A DNA stretch of 64,000 nucleotides from Podocnemis expansa (lineage: Eukaryota > Chordata > Testudines > Podocnemididae). The DNA is taken from the NCBI GenBank assembly GCA_007922195.1, contig ML682005.1, positions 31,756,777-31,820,776 on the forward strand. Direction: 5' to 3'. Made by a program: the position numbers and the translations under genes. Below are positions 33,715 to 46,700 of the stretch, in pieces; within the stretch, counting starts at the first letter, position 1, and every line of letters begins with the position of its first letter. The notes under the pieces are model-generated. The model had not been told where the DNA came from. It worked only from the letters and a program-made list of their open reading frames with translations, and did not search any database.

Positions 33715-36700
33715 TGGTCTCCCTTTGTTATTTTGATCAGAGGAGCTGTCTGTGGCATTCTGAAGTCAGAAGCTAGAATCAGTGAGGGCTGAGACCCTCT
33801 CATAGAGCTGAAATCACTGAAGAGGAACCAGTGGACAGAGCCAGCGGATGGTGCGAGTAGCCAATGGAGGGTCGGAGAGCGTAAGTGACCAGCAGGCAGA
33901 GCTGGCAGCCAACAGAAGGCCAAAGAGCATCAGTGACCGCTGGGTGGCACCAGCAGACAGCTGGAGTGAGGGACATTCTCTGCATACAGTGGGGTAGAGT
34001 GAGTGCCGTACTGGGGTTTGTGAGAATCCTGTTCTGCACTGATTCTCTAGATCAGCACTGGTTTTGCTATTGTTTCTATACACTCTTTTATGCTACTATT
34101 AAAAGTCCTGTCTACTACACTCAGGCATGTGCTTGAGAGCAGGGAAGCATTACACCTTTGGGGTGCCCAGGAAATAGTGAATGATTTCCCAGAAGACTTG
34201 GGGGGGGGGGCTTGAGGTGGTTGGTGCTGCAACATTATTCGGAAACCCCTACATACAGAACTGGGCCTTACTCTGTCATCTTGCCCTGACAGAAGGGTTA
34301 CACTCTCAAAAATTTCAGCTGTGGTTTAGATAGGAACATGGGGTTTCTATTTTTTAAGTATATGAGACAAACTTGTGATAGGTGATGAGATGTTGGCCCA
34401 GAGTGACCTGTAAAGGATTAATAGACCTTCTAGGAAGTCTATGCAGGAAGCAGCCAATTAGTGAGGGGATCTGTGGAGTAACCAATCAGGGCCTGACAGG
34501 TGCATATAAAAAGAACAAGAAGACAAACCAAGGTCAGTTACCACTAGCAACTCAAGGACAGGGTAGCAGTTGTCTTGCTGATTTAAAGGAACTAAGCGCC
34601 CTATCTGGCAACCAGAACTGATTTGTTGTGGCTCTGAGATAAGGGCAAAGAAGGTATTGGGGCCACTGGGGAAGTGGCTGGACAGTTGACTACAGGACTT
34701 TGGAAAGAGGAAGAACAGTTTGTGACATGGCAGGAGAGCAGTATAATGAAGATGGTATCACAGTCCTTAGAGTGATGTGGGTCCAGGAGCAGAAGTAACT
34801 GGGTGAGGTACTGTTGGGAGAGGATGTACTGACCTTTGAAGCTACGGGTAGTTTGCAAATGGGCATCAGGAGGCACCTGTATGGTGAGTGGAGCCCTGTC
34901 ACAGAAATCATTCCTAAAACAATAAAGTGAAAATGAGACTAATTTAGAACTAGATTCTGTTCTATAATCACCTACAGAAAAACCTGAGTGTTGGACCCAA
35001 CTTATATGATAGAAGTATAGATTATAGCTGATCCTAAGTGAGATTAAGCTAAAGAAATGTAAGTTGTGATCAAGAAGCTCAGTCTAACTACTAACAACTA
35101 CTTGATCCTTAAAATGTGAGCAAATTTTGTTGGATTATTTTTAAAATCACTTTCTATGTCATTCCTTACTTTATAGTAACTAGACCTAAAAAAAAGTCTA
35201 CAACACTTACCTGGTGAGCAAACAAGTTTTAAATTTTTTTTTACCCAATTTTCAAACTTAGGGTAAAATGTACAATTAAAAAGCCATATCTTCAGTCAAG
35301 TTCAGAAGCCATATTAAGCTAAAACAGCACCTGAGAAGCCAGATGTCAATTATCAATGAGGTAACTGATCAGATTTGTTGGGTATAGGAAATATAGGGGG
35401 GATAGGATTACATCTGCAACTTACTCCTAACCACATCTATAAAATGTGCGTTTACTATCTCCATGATTCTAAATGCAGGTTTCTCACAAATGACACATTC
35501 CTAGACTGAGTAAATTGTTTTTTACCTTCTTATGTTGATAGTTTACCTGGTTTTTTTTCTTTTTTTAAAAAACATGTCCTCTGCCAAAACCACTTCAAGT
35601 CATTATGGTTTGGCTTAGGACTCAGTCTCTTTTGTGATCAAATTTTGGTCTTGGATGCCTGAGCAAAAATCCCATAAAATTTTATATTCATCATAGTCAA
35701 AACTCGGCCCTTTAGGGCTAAATTTTCCAGTCTAAGACCATTCTGGATGCATAAATGCTGCAAAGTTGCCTTAAAGCTAGAGAAGGTCAGCTGAGAACTC
35801 TTTCTTTCCAGGGGACCTCCTCCTACTGGTGTCAAGTTGACAGAGGTGACTCTGAACTGATTATGTGCTGCTCCTCTGGAGTGGGAAGTAGGGTATATGA
35901 ATGGGACAGTGAGGGGCAAGAAAGATCTGCAGGACTTTACTTATGAGGTAAGTTAAGGATGCATTTAAGCAGTCTCAACTTGCCCCAGAGAAGAGACTGT
36001 TCTGAATCAAGGAGCTGCTAAAGCCTGTGGGCTCTTTCTCCATTTCATCTGAACACTGCTCACTCCAAAGGCAAATTGAGACTCAAACACTAACCATCTG
36101 TTTTTCAAGTAGCTGTTGGTATGTACGTCTCTGTGACCAATTTGGGGAATTGTCTAATGTTTATACATTCTGTATGACTTTATGAACTCCCTATGCATAT
36201 CTTTACCAAGCTGCAGACTCCTTTTTGAATGTGCAGCTTGTTTGCCTTCTGTCCTTTTTGCCTCCATATTGAACTAAAATTCCAAACTGCCAAGTTATGG
36301 TTTTATTATGACTCTAGTGAAAGGCACTACCTCCCATTCCTGCCAGTGAGGGCTGATGTCAGAAAAATGGCTTCCACATGCTGAAAGATAAGGAAATGGA
36401 AGTGAGGCACCCCTTGATAAGGTTAGCTTGATCTTCCCACTGTTTTCGGTGACACTGAAGCTCTGCTGACAGGCACAACTTCATTCAGTCAATGGTTCAG
36501 GAGGCTGGACAGACTGTGAGGAGCAGCAGATTCACTCTGAAAGATGAACAGGGAGAATGAGAGCAGGACACTGATGAGTAAAGCCTTGCAAATCTGTGGA
36601 TATCTGCATTATAGGAATCAGTGACAAATAAGTAGAAAACCAGACTGAAACACTCTGGATTTTTTTAATCATGAGGTTTTGGAGGTTTGATTCATGATAT

Positions 36701-38190
36701 TTTATCTGTGTTTGACTCCTACCCATGATAACCAGTGTATCAAGAGCACAGCTGACAATTAAGTCATCTGATAGGGATCACTTAAGGCTGATTAGGAAAT
36801 CACCTGACAGAGGAGATTGGAAGGTTTTAAAAGAGTTGGAGCTGATTTATTCAGGTCTGACAATTTTCTCCAGTTCAAAGTGAGATGAACTGCTGCAGAA
36901 GCTTGAGGAGGTGTGGGAGCCCTGTATGACTGAGCATACATGATCTGCACAAAGACTCTCTCATAGGAAGGGGGAGTAGTGTTGTATTTAGCAGGTGAAT
37001 TTTTTAAACCAGCCATTTGCCTTTTGTGCTTTACTCTTAAGAGTAACTTGAGTTAGACAGTCCTAGTAAAATATTTCTATTTGATTAGCCTATCATACTT
37101 CTGAAGAGGGAAACTGGACACCATAATGCTTACCCTTTCAGTGGAATTCTGAAGAACATTCAGAAGTTGCTGAGGTGATTTAGGTGATAAGACACTAGTT
37201 ACAGGATGAAGGCAATTGGATTGTGGAATTTCTACTGCAGAGAGGGGTGTCAGGTACTAGATGTCTATCTTGAGTGTGCCTAGGAGCCAAAAACAGTGAC
37301 TAAACTCAGAGCATGTCGGATTCAGTGGTTGAATTGTCTCTAAGCATTAGGTGTCTATCAGGGGGAGCTTGACTGCATTAGTGACATTTGTCTCCTACTC
37401 CCTCACACTGTGGCCTACATAAGGATAAACAAACTTGCTATAAGGAAGCAGCTAAACTGTAAGGAATTAGTTTGATTGCATTCACTAGAAGATCCAATAA
37501 TTGGTGGCAGTATTAGTTGATGATCCATAAAATGGATCAGGGAATTGATGGCTGGGAGATGTCTGCTAAAGTGTAATGAACAGAGCTAGGAAACAAATGA
37601 TTTTCTTGCCCCATGACTTTTTTTGAGAAATTCAATTCTCCCTTCTTGGAAAGTGAGCATCATGAAAATATTCATGAACCCAAAAAATTGCCTTGTGTCA
37701 AATGAAAATTTTTACTTAATTTTGAAATGCTTCATTTTTTTGTTTCTGCCTTTTTGTTTTTAATCTTTAGCCTAATTAGCTTAAAGTGGAAAATTGTTTC
37801 AAACTGCAAAAATAACAATTTAGAAAATATTGAAATGAAGTGTTTTAACAACTCAAACTTCTTTCTTAATGTTTGTTTTTTGCAGTCATGTGAAAACTGA
37901 CTTCACAAAAGGATTTGGATTTTTCAATGGAATTCCCTCAGCTTCCATGGCATAAGTTAAAATGAAATACTTACCCAACATAGTGATAAGTTTATGGAGA
38001 TATGATAGAATGCATTAGCATTCTAATATTTTGTTAGATTTTTCACTGGGATATCTTTTCTCCAAGAGATGCTTCCAATGGTCCTGCAGATCTCCATCTC
38101 CATTCAATATTTAATATCTGTCCATTAAATATGGAAGTAAGTTTCTTCATGTTTGATTGAGATAGTGAATTAGTTTTGTTTGCTAATTAC
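33715..38190. other. No recognisable gene; possible LTR-like stretches
   Basis: 34385-34900 contains a TATA-like GCATATAAAAAGAAC (about 34503) followed by purine-rich sequence resembling the leader parts of the LTR-like blocks at 4.6 and 19.7 kb. 33800-34260 is similar in composition. The rest is AT-rich. Nothing coding was recognised; the open frames at 35638-35919 and 36792-37016 lack known domains. Confidence 0.3.
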
Positions 38191-39254
38191 TTAAACCTGG
38201 CCCACATTGCAGAATTAGGTTGTCAGAAGGCAACTTGTGTTGACCTAATTCTGTAAGCATTTAAACTACAATTTTACATCAGTTGGAGCATGCAACTTGC
38301 CTACTATGCTGCCTTAACACCAAGTCCAGAAAAGGTGCTGAACTTAATCTACAGGAGCCTAGTGTCAGAGTAGACACTTGTTTGTCAGCTTTAATGGCCT
38401 CCAGGAGGTGTCCAAAGATGCATCACCATGACCACAATGGTCACTGTTTTGACATCCATTGCTTGGCAGACAGGTATGCAGGTACATGCCCCTTCCCTTT
38501 AAAGACCTGTGAATATATGAAATGTCATTTCTTGCTCACATAAAGAACTGCTCAACTAACAACTGTAGATAATGGATCTCCAGCCTCTGGGGGGGAAGAG
38601 GCTGTGCAGGAACACCTGTATCAGAGCAGATCATTTTAGGCATGAGGGTGAGGGAAGGGGGAGGGCTACAAAAGCAACATAGTGCAATGCCCTGTGACAG
38701 CCAGAAGGCCAGGGAGGCTAACAATCACTGGGTGTGGAGTTGCAGACATGCAGCATGCCATCCTCAGCAGTTACCCTATTCCCACCCATAGGGGTCCCAT
38801 GGATACTTCAGAGAAGTCAGAAAGACACAAGCCACCAATGTGAACCTTGAGGGTAAAGTGTTGAATGAGGATAAGGAGAAGAAAAATAGAGAACAGACAA
38901 CTGGGGCACAGTGATCCAGGATCACTTTTGGACTCCAGAGCAGTCAAGGCAGTCCCTACAGACTGGCACAGGTGAGCCTGATAACTACATAGTTTGCTTT
39001 GATATTTCAGGGACCTATCTGTTTACTTTTTAATCATGATAAAGTGGTGGTGAAATAGTAACACTTTGCTGGTTATCTGCTTCTCACTCTCCTGTCTAGC
39101 TAAGCATAGGGGACCATGAGGAACAGTTGATGTAAACCCTGATGTCCCATGAATCTACAGTAGAGCTCTCCAGGAAACTTTCTTGGAAGTAGCCTGCAGC
39201 TCTTAGCTGAAAGATCCTGGGGAGGGCTGCCTTATTTCTTCCACTGCAGTAGGA

Positions 39255-39350
39255 TATGATGCATCTGACAAAGTGGGTTGGAGCCCATGAAAGCTTATTC
39301 CCAAAGACATCTGTTAGCCTGTAAGGTGCCACAGGACTCTCCTTGTTTTT
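39255..39350 (+). mobile_element. Penelope-like 3' end, second subfamily
   Basis: Plus-oriented tail with 'gcatctgacaaagtgggttggagcccatgaaagcttat...gttagcctgtaaggtgccacaggact'. The loop and the GCTTAT ending differ from all other copies here (GCTCAT), so this is a separate subfamily, like that common in other turtles. Confidence 0.6.
39261..39298 (+). ncRNA. Hammerhead-ribozyme motif, second subfamily
   Basis: CTGACAA (one change), stem II GTGGGT/AGCCCAT with short loop, intact GAAA, then GCTTAT. The cleavage triplet would be CTT and stem I is imperfect. Confidence 0.45.
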
Positions 39351-39373
39351 GCAGTAGAATACTTTCTCAAGTC

Positions 39374-39500
39374 ACCAAAAGGGTAGTCATGTTAGTCTAG
39401 TTCAGCAAAACAAACAAGGAGTCCTGTGGCACTTTTAAAGACTAACAAATTTATTTATTGCATGAGTTTTCATGGGAGAAAATCCCACTTCATCAGCAGG
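39374..39500 (-). mobile_element. Penelope-like element 3' end, truncated
   Basis: Minus orientation. The terminus AAAAGGGTAGTCATGTTAG, then 'ggagtcctgtggcacttttaaagactaac', then the hammerhead region, where it is truncated. It lies tail to tail with the differently typed copy at 39255-39350, so the two probably inserted independently. Confidence 0.7.
39460..39500 (-). ncRNA. Hammerhead-ribozyme motif remnant
   Basis: CTGATGA and stem II (GTGGGA/TCCCAT) are present on the minus strand. GAAA is intact but the following GCTC reads ACTC, and stem I is lost at the truncation. Confidence 0.4.
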
Positions 39501-40080
39501 CACCAATGCAGCAGACAGGCTAACAACATATGGACCCAGTCTACAGATACATGCAGCAGCTGTTATCTTTCAGCCTCTTACCCTCAGCAGTAAGATCAAC
39601 TAAAATCACCAAAGTGTGTGGAAAATGGTGCTAGTATTGAGTTCAATTGCTCTGTCCTCATACATTGAGATGCATAGACACCACCTCCTATTGCGCTGGC
39701 TTGCTGTTCCTCCTGAACTATACACACTATGGCTGGGACTGCATCTGTGCTGTTGGTGTCCCAAGAAGTGAAAACGTAATGCTTGCAACTTGTGTGGATC
39801 AAGGGGAGTGAATATACTTGGTAGAATCTCTGTACATAGTATTTTTTGCAGCTGAAAGTGTGGCCTTGGGAGTCTAACCATCCACATCAGTGGAGTGTCT
39901 CCTCCAAATGAGGAGAAGCAAGTCAACACAAGAACATGTTCCAAGAGGTTCTTGAAGCCACTGATTTCTGTGGATACTAAGTTTATGCCTCCGAGGATCA
40001 TATTCCTGGACCTAATGGATAGGGAAACTATAGACAGAAGAGGATGGGAAAAAGAGAATGACATGCAGCGAGACATGAAA

Positions 40081-40311
40081 TCATTTCTGATGTGACAAAT
40101 AAATATGTTGGTGAGTTTTGGTGACCTTCAAACTCTGCACCTCAAAAAGAACTGCATTATAGGACTTCTGGTCTGGGAAGAAATTCCCTACTTGCTGCTT
40201 TTTGAACAGGACTTTGTTCTCAAACATGCATACATCATAAACCTTCCCTGACCATCCTATATTAATGTTGGTAAAATATCCTTGGTGATTGACTAGGACT
40301 TGCAATATCAT
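40081..40311 (-). pseudogene. Harbinger transposase fragment
   Basis: The frame ILQVLVNHQGYFTNINIGWS followed by GKVYDVCMFENKVLFKK and NFFPDQ aligns residue by residue with the region around the second catalytic Asp of the intact transposase (LLQTLIDHRGRFQNIYVGWP, GRAHDARVLRN, TFFPRHD). Asp of the VYDV motif is kept. The upstream and downstream catalytic parts are not readable. This is a different, much older Harbinger family than the two other copies. Confidence 0.75.
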
Positions 40312-41000
40312 AGAACAATATCACATTCTGTTGATGTACTCTTTGGCAAACTGTTCTGGTTCAAAATTAGCGTCAGGTGTGCCATATATGGGTGGAGTTT
40401 GTTGAAGACACAAGAAAGCTAGGCCTTCCTTGATTGGCTCTGTTTCTCAAGCCCACAACAGGTGCTCCACTGTTTGCAGTTGCTTCAGGACTTACAATAA
40501 CAATATTGAGTGCTTTCTATCTATGCCACACAACAAACCAGTCTACAAGGAATTGTCATATTCCTCCTCGCTCCTCTCACAGCTCTAGAAATATTGCTGG
40601 ATCAGGTGCATTAATGTCAGTGCTCATCAGATAGTACATAGTTGTACAGGATCATGCTTCACAGAAGTGGTGAAAGTGTGGGTTAGCAGGGCTTTTGAAA
40701 TGAGGCACAAAGCATTATGGCATGGAGAACTTAATCATAGGATATTGAAACCACGTTCCTAGTCATCTTGTGCAATTCATGAGGCATTGCAAATCCTTCC
40801 CACAACATCCTGTGCTAGTTGGTGGCAATGGGCACCGTGGAATTGCCACCCATGATGGACTGCTATCAACATCAATGCAAACGCTACTAGCGAGGACATG
40901 CGCTACTGCCCAAATAAGAGAGTATGGACATGCAAATGTGATTTCATTACTATGGCAGCTCTATGTCAACTTAATTTTATAGCGTAGACTTGGACCTGGT

Positions 41001-42030
41001 GTGCTTCCTGAGTTTTAGAACTAAAACCTTTTAAATGAAAAAGCCCTTCAGCATCCTCCTAAGGAACAAAAATATGTATCTGGGTAGTGTTGTCTGCGGC
41101 TTGATACTGTGTAAGACAAACAAGAATATATAAGACGCTACGAGGATCTGATTTCTCAGTAGACAAAAATGGCTTGAACAGCCAGCTGTTTCATTTGAAA
41201 GGAACCCATTTTTGCCCCTTCCCTTGTTAGTGTTTTTTTGTTTTGCTGAGCACATGGATTTAGTAAAGCTGTAAACTCAGCTAAGGGACACACTGGGGCA
41301 AAGGATGATAGAATAACTTTCTTTTATGTGCAAGGATGTTTTGCATAATGATGATGGTATTCTTAATTCTAATTGTTACTGTGATATCAAAGTTGTCCCT
41401 CTGTTTTTGAAATTTTCTTGAATATAAAAGTATTTTAATAAATTCTATTTGTAGTACAAAATACATTATTACAATCAAGAAAAAATATGCTGATCTCACT
41501 GGTCAAGTCTCTGATTAAATATTCTGTGCAGGGTGTGAAAAGCAGGATTGAATTTTCAACACTTAATTACTTTAGCCAGTTGCCATCTGTTCTTTGATTT
41601 CCAACCTTCCTTTTCAACTTCAGACTACATGGAGTGTCTGCAGGCAAGCCAATTAGATCATGGATGTTTCATGCTGACAATACAACAAACTTTTAATGTC
41701 TACCTGCAGAACTCTGTTAGGGGGATATAATTCTAATGACACTTTGGCCTTATGCAATCTTCATCTGGCCTGCAGAGCACTAATTTATTATCGCAGGCAT
41801 CATTCTTTTTAAAATGTGACACATTTAATGGTGACAAAGTAAACTTTTGATGTTTCTTCAGTATATGACATTAATCACACATTGTCAAATGCTTTTTTAT
41901 GATGTAGTTGCTCACAAAGGTTAAGTAGAATAATTCTAAGAAACATCCCCACAAACTACCTTTATGAACCCTCAGCAGACATATTATGGAGATTAAACTG
42001 CCTCTCTCTCCTAAATGAGGTCCCACCAAG
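41001..42030. other. No recognisable gene
   Basis: AT-rich, single-copy-looking sequence without a recognised repeat or domain. Confidence 0.35.
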
Positions 42031-42033
42031 AGA

Positions 42034-42277
42034 GGACTGAAGCACAGAAGTACAGATAAATAGAGGACTTCAATTCTCCAGAGCTCACACTAGCAACTTA
42101 GAGTACTAAATATTAAGAGGGCTGAGGCACGTAGGTACAGCTCTTAGTCTAGCAACTCTGAGCACTGAAAATGAACAGATGTCTGAGGCACATAGGTACA
42201 ACCCAGTAGAGGACTTCAATTCTCCACAGCTCTGTCTAGCAACTGTGATGAGCACTTAAAATTAACAGATGTCTGAC
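42034..42277. repeat. Degenerate tandem repeat, three units
   Basis: Three consecutive units of about 60-90 bases share 'ctgaggcac(a/g)taggtaca', 'tagaggacttcaattctcca', 'tctagcaact' and 'gagcactgaaaatgaacagat'. The middle unit lacks the 'gaggacttcaattctcc' segment. Unit starts near 42034, 42119 and 42181. Confidence 0.7.
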
Positions 42278-43576
42278 TCTGTTTCCTAATGAATGGCTGC
42301 AATTTCTCACAGAAATGATGCAAAACCTTTAAATATTTTAATTACATTATTTAATAACTATGCAGATTCATGATTTCAGTCTCTGCTAAGGTACATTATA
42401 CAGTCGATAATGTGAACTCAGTTTTTAAAGGAGGGGACCCTTATGAAATACATTAAATTCACACAGGCATCTGAAAATGATGCTGTTAACACAAATGTGT
42501 CTAAATGCATTATCACCAAAATAGATGCATAAAGGGCCCTTTATGCATCCTGAGTGCTTGTTATCTAAAAGTCTATCTTCTCCATAAGGGAGTTTCTGGG
42601 AACCTTCAGTGGTAATCAACTTGAGTTTCATTAAATACCTGCAAAAATGGCATACTTTTCTTTGAAGGAAGTAACTCTGTGGGCAAAAGTTGAATCTTTA
42701 CTGTAAGACAAACCTGAAGGCCATAATCCAAAACTCATCAAAATCAGTTTTTGTACTGATTTTAATATCCTGTTAAGGAGGCTACATTTCAGACTTGGAC
42801 TCCTGACAATTTAATGAAGCAAAGAAAGATGATAAATATTAGAGAAAGAACCTGATCCTACAATGGGGTAGAAGCATAGATTATTACATCCATTTGGAAT
42901 TGTGTTGCTTTAGTGTCTCTACTAATTAAATTAGTTATCGCAGATGCGGGCTGGGTTATAAGGAAGTGAATATGTGAGGAGTACCCTGTTGGATGTTTAG
43001 GAGAAGGTAAGAGGCTAATATAAAAACAATGAGCAGAAATGCCCAGGTGCTAGCTCAAGGCCTAACAAAGTAATCCAAAACAAGGGGCTTGAATGGAATG
43101 TGCAGTGGGTCTGAAGTGTAGGTACTTTCAAGACAGGTTGTGAAAGTTCAATGTCACTGAAATGTACAAGAAATAAGTGAAATTGCAATAGTAAGTATGA
43201 TAGATGAAAGTGTGTCTGAAAGGTGGGAGGTCTCAGGTCAGCCTAGCATAAAGGAGATAAAGGTAATGCTTCAGTCAAACCGGACACCTTGATGGATGGA
43301 GATGTCCAGTGATGCATGGACCTATCAAGTTAATGGGTGGCAGCAAAAAAGGCATATGTGAACCAATCAAGGTAAACTTGGATCCTGAAGGGGTCTGAGT
43401 CAGTAGGTCCGAGTAGAGTATAAGAATAGGAGCCCCAGAGCCCAAACTTCATGCAGCTGAAAGGGGTGATGGAGACTTCTGCCATCAGTTAAGCACCTTT
43501 GTTTCTACAAGGATCCATGGTCATGTTGGTTTCCTTGATCGTGAGTGTTGCCTGAGTTTACCTCTTGCACACGGGA

Positions 43577-43765
43577 TATGCCTAGGTTCCAAATCACTGG
43601 GCTAACTGAGTTCCCACTAGAGATTTGAGCCAAAGGTAACCCAAAGCATTAACCAAAGGAACGTCTCAGCTTATGATCAGCTGGCTGAGTTCCCTGCTTA
43701 AGATACAAGCCAGGCTCTAGATCACTGAGCTAACTGAGGTCCTGATTAAAGATCTGAACCAGGAG
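43577..43765. repeat. Degenerate tandem repeat, three units
   Basis: 'Aaatcactgggctaactgagttcccactagagatttgagcca' (about 43590), 'atgatcagctggctgagttccctgcttaagatacaagcca' (about 43672) and 'agatcactgagctaactgaggtcctgattaaagatctgaacca' (about 43718) are versions of one unit. The preceding 43380-43560 (GAGTATAAGAATAGGAGCCC...) could be an LTR-like leader. Confidence 0.6.
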
Positions 43766-46700
43766 TAATCCTGAGGAAGCACACCTTTAGAGATTCAAGC
43801 ATGCATTCACCTGCTCAGCCAAACTGATATCAGTGCCAGACATAGAACAACACTGATAAGGATACATTTTGCCTGATGTGCCTGACCACACTCTGCCCAA
43901 CGTAGCACAGGATGATATCCAGCCTAAATCATTATAGTTATGATCAAGTGGATTACTTTGACTAGAACCCTGCATAATTCTTTATACAGTATATGATCTC
44001 CCTTCCTGCCTCCACTTGATTATTACAATGAACAGCAATAAAATTTGCATGGAATACACTTAGATTCATTCCATTTCAATGATAAGTGGTTATGAAACTT
44101 GTAATGAACCACTTCATATGTTTTCTTTATTTGGCAGCATCAAACGTAGAAAATTAATGCATCGGGGAAGAAGGCTGGAGGTCATGTCATCTGGCTGAGC
44201 CTCTCCCCAGATTCATGCTTTGTGGAACATTTCCAGCTGTCTGTGTAGAGGATTAACCCTGCAACTCAACAATAACAGATGGGGCTGAACGCTAAATTTC
44301 CTACACAAAGGAATTTCACATTTATTTCTAAAATGTATTTTAGCTTCTATAGAATAATGTCTGCAATTAGGGACTGGGATGCAGAGCTGGCTAAACCTAT
44401 CATCATTCATCCCTGAAAGCACTTGTTTCTGACAGTCTTAAATATTATTCCAAGATGAATTACTTAATGTTATTTATCAAGAGTTGTAGTAGATTCTCCA
44501 TCACTGACAATTTTTAATTCAAGACTGGATATTTTTTCTAAAAGATATGTTCTAGAATTAAGGAAGTTTTGTGACCAGGAGATGAAACAAAATGGTCCTG
44601 TCTGTCCTTGAAATCTGTGGAAAAAATACACACTCATTTACAAAGGGAAAAGTGCTTCATATCTTTAAAGTGAAATACAAATATTAACTAATTAAACCTT
44701 GTAACATGCCTGTAAGGTAGGTATGTACATTTTATGTGTTGCAGATGAGAAAACTGGACACATGGAAAGTAAGTCCCCTGTCAAGGACCACACAGCAAGT
44801 CAGTGGTTGATCCAGGAATTACTTATTTCCTGACCCATGTATAGTGGGATGGTCTAGCAAACTATCATTATATGGCATGAAACAGGAAAACAAATTCAAG
44901 CAAAGTGCAGCCAATGCTTTTCTGTCTTCCAACAATATATTTTATGGCATTATTAATTAGCATAGGCTTTTAAAATAAGTTTATAGCTGACATTTTCTAC
45001 TCTTCTTCAGGAAGTGAAGCTCAGGGGACTACCATCATACCTTAGGATTCTTGGCTGAAATAAACAATTTCCAATGCAACTGAGAATAAATACTGGAGTT
45101 TTCTAATTCATTACAGCCCCTTGAAAACTGCCTGTTGGCTGCTCCACCACCCAGAATCTCTATTGCTACAGCACCACAGGCCTGCTCCCTCATGCCCAGG
45201 TCCCTGCCTCAGCACTCCCCTTACCTGGGAGCTTGAGAACAACCACCACAAAATATGTTTATAGTACACTGGGCCTATTTTAAGAATTTTTTCCTGAGGT
45301 GTAGTTCCATTTCCTACCAGTGTGGGAAGTAAGTAAATAGATACAGTAAAGAAGTTCTTGGTTTAATCCTTATTCTAGGAGTCCCCATTCTTCAGGTTCG
45401 TTTAATCATTTTGGATGGAGAAATAGTCCATGTTCAATGGGCATACAACATTGTTCTGGTTTAAATCATCAGACTGAGCATGCTCCTTAATTTCTTCTGT
45501 TACAATTGATTTGCAGAAGCCAAGTGAAAGAAGATAAACCTTTTTTTCCCTTACAAACATTAAGAGTGTGCATCATGGAAAACTAAGCAAAATGTTGCAT
45601 CTGCCAACTCGTAAGTGAATAGGAAAAAAGGTAGTATAGTGATTGAAGGAAAATGGCAAACCACTCAGTCTTTCATAGCTACCTATCATGTTGTTACAGC
45701 AGTTGTAACACTGGTCTTAATATTCATGGTATGCAAAAACTCCTAATATCTACTGGCTTCATGCTGAGAGCTATAAATATATACTTTTCTGGTTCAGGAG
45801 AAGGTTGCTTATTGTTCTTCCTTCCGTGCACCATTTTTCTTAGATTAATGAAATTGTTAACACACAAAGGCCCACCTAACAAATGTCACCACTTTAATTT
45901 AGGGCCAAATTTACACTTGGCCTAAGAACTTGATCCAACTCCAACTAACTAACAGAAACTCTCACAATGATCTTAAAGTGAGCTGGATTGGACTGTAAAT
46001 AATTACAACTTCACTGAAGTTATGGAATTGCAACTGTGGAGTCTCTTGCACTGGCAAAAGAGAATGAAGTAATGAGGGAGCCTTTGTTTATGGTGATGGA
46101 TACACCCACTTCCTGTATCAGAGAGGCCTCTTTGAGTCCAGTTTGTTCTGTGAAGTATTACTGACATGATAAATCTAGGGCACAGCCTACAATGAAAATT
46201 AGGTTGGCATCATTACTCTGAACAGTGTGGTTAAACCAATTTAAGTCACTGTGTAGAAAGCAATAGCTAGTGCCTCTCTGCAGTAGAACACACAGGCTAA
46301 ATGGCGAAACCCTCCCATCAGTAGAGGTAGTGTCTACAGTGGAGCACAACAGCAATACATCTGTGCCAGTGTAGAGGTTTAACTGTAGACAAGCCCCAAT
46401 TCTTGCTGAATTGATCAGTCAAGGACTGGGTTGCTTTCTAAACCACCATATCTGCTGCTTACGCTAGGTATGAATTTGACCCATTCTCCCCAAAGATGAA
46501 CAATAATAAAATAAATAAATAAAATTAGTATGATTATGAGCAAAAGATAGAAATCTGATCACGAACTTCTCAGTCTTTAATTCTGAAATGTAGAACACCT
46601 GAGCTGAAACACTAAGTGACGTAATGTGGTGAATGTATGTTAACTGTCATTCACAACATTACTAAGTAAAAAAGATGACAGTTAAATAGACGCCGAGATT

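Larger units (their letters stand above)
38195..41000. mobile_element. Strongly decayed Harbinger-type transposon
   Basis: The ends look inverted: 'acctggcccacattgcagaattaggttg' on the left against 'accaggtccaagtctacgc...aattaagttg' (reverse complement of the right). A minus-strand stretch at 40081-40311 is clearly Harbinger transposase. Near the left end, 'gacatccattgcttggcagacaggtatgcagg...cccttccctttaaagacc' is typical of a dispersed turtle repeat. Two Penelope tails (39255-39350, 39374-39500) sit inside. Boundaries are approximate. Confidence 0.5.
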
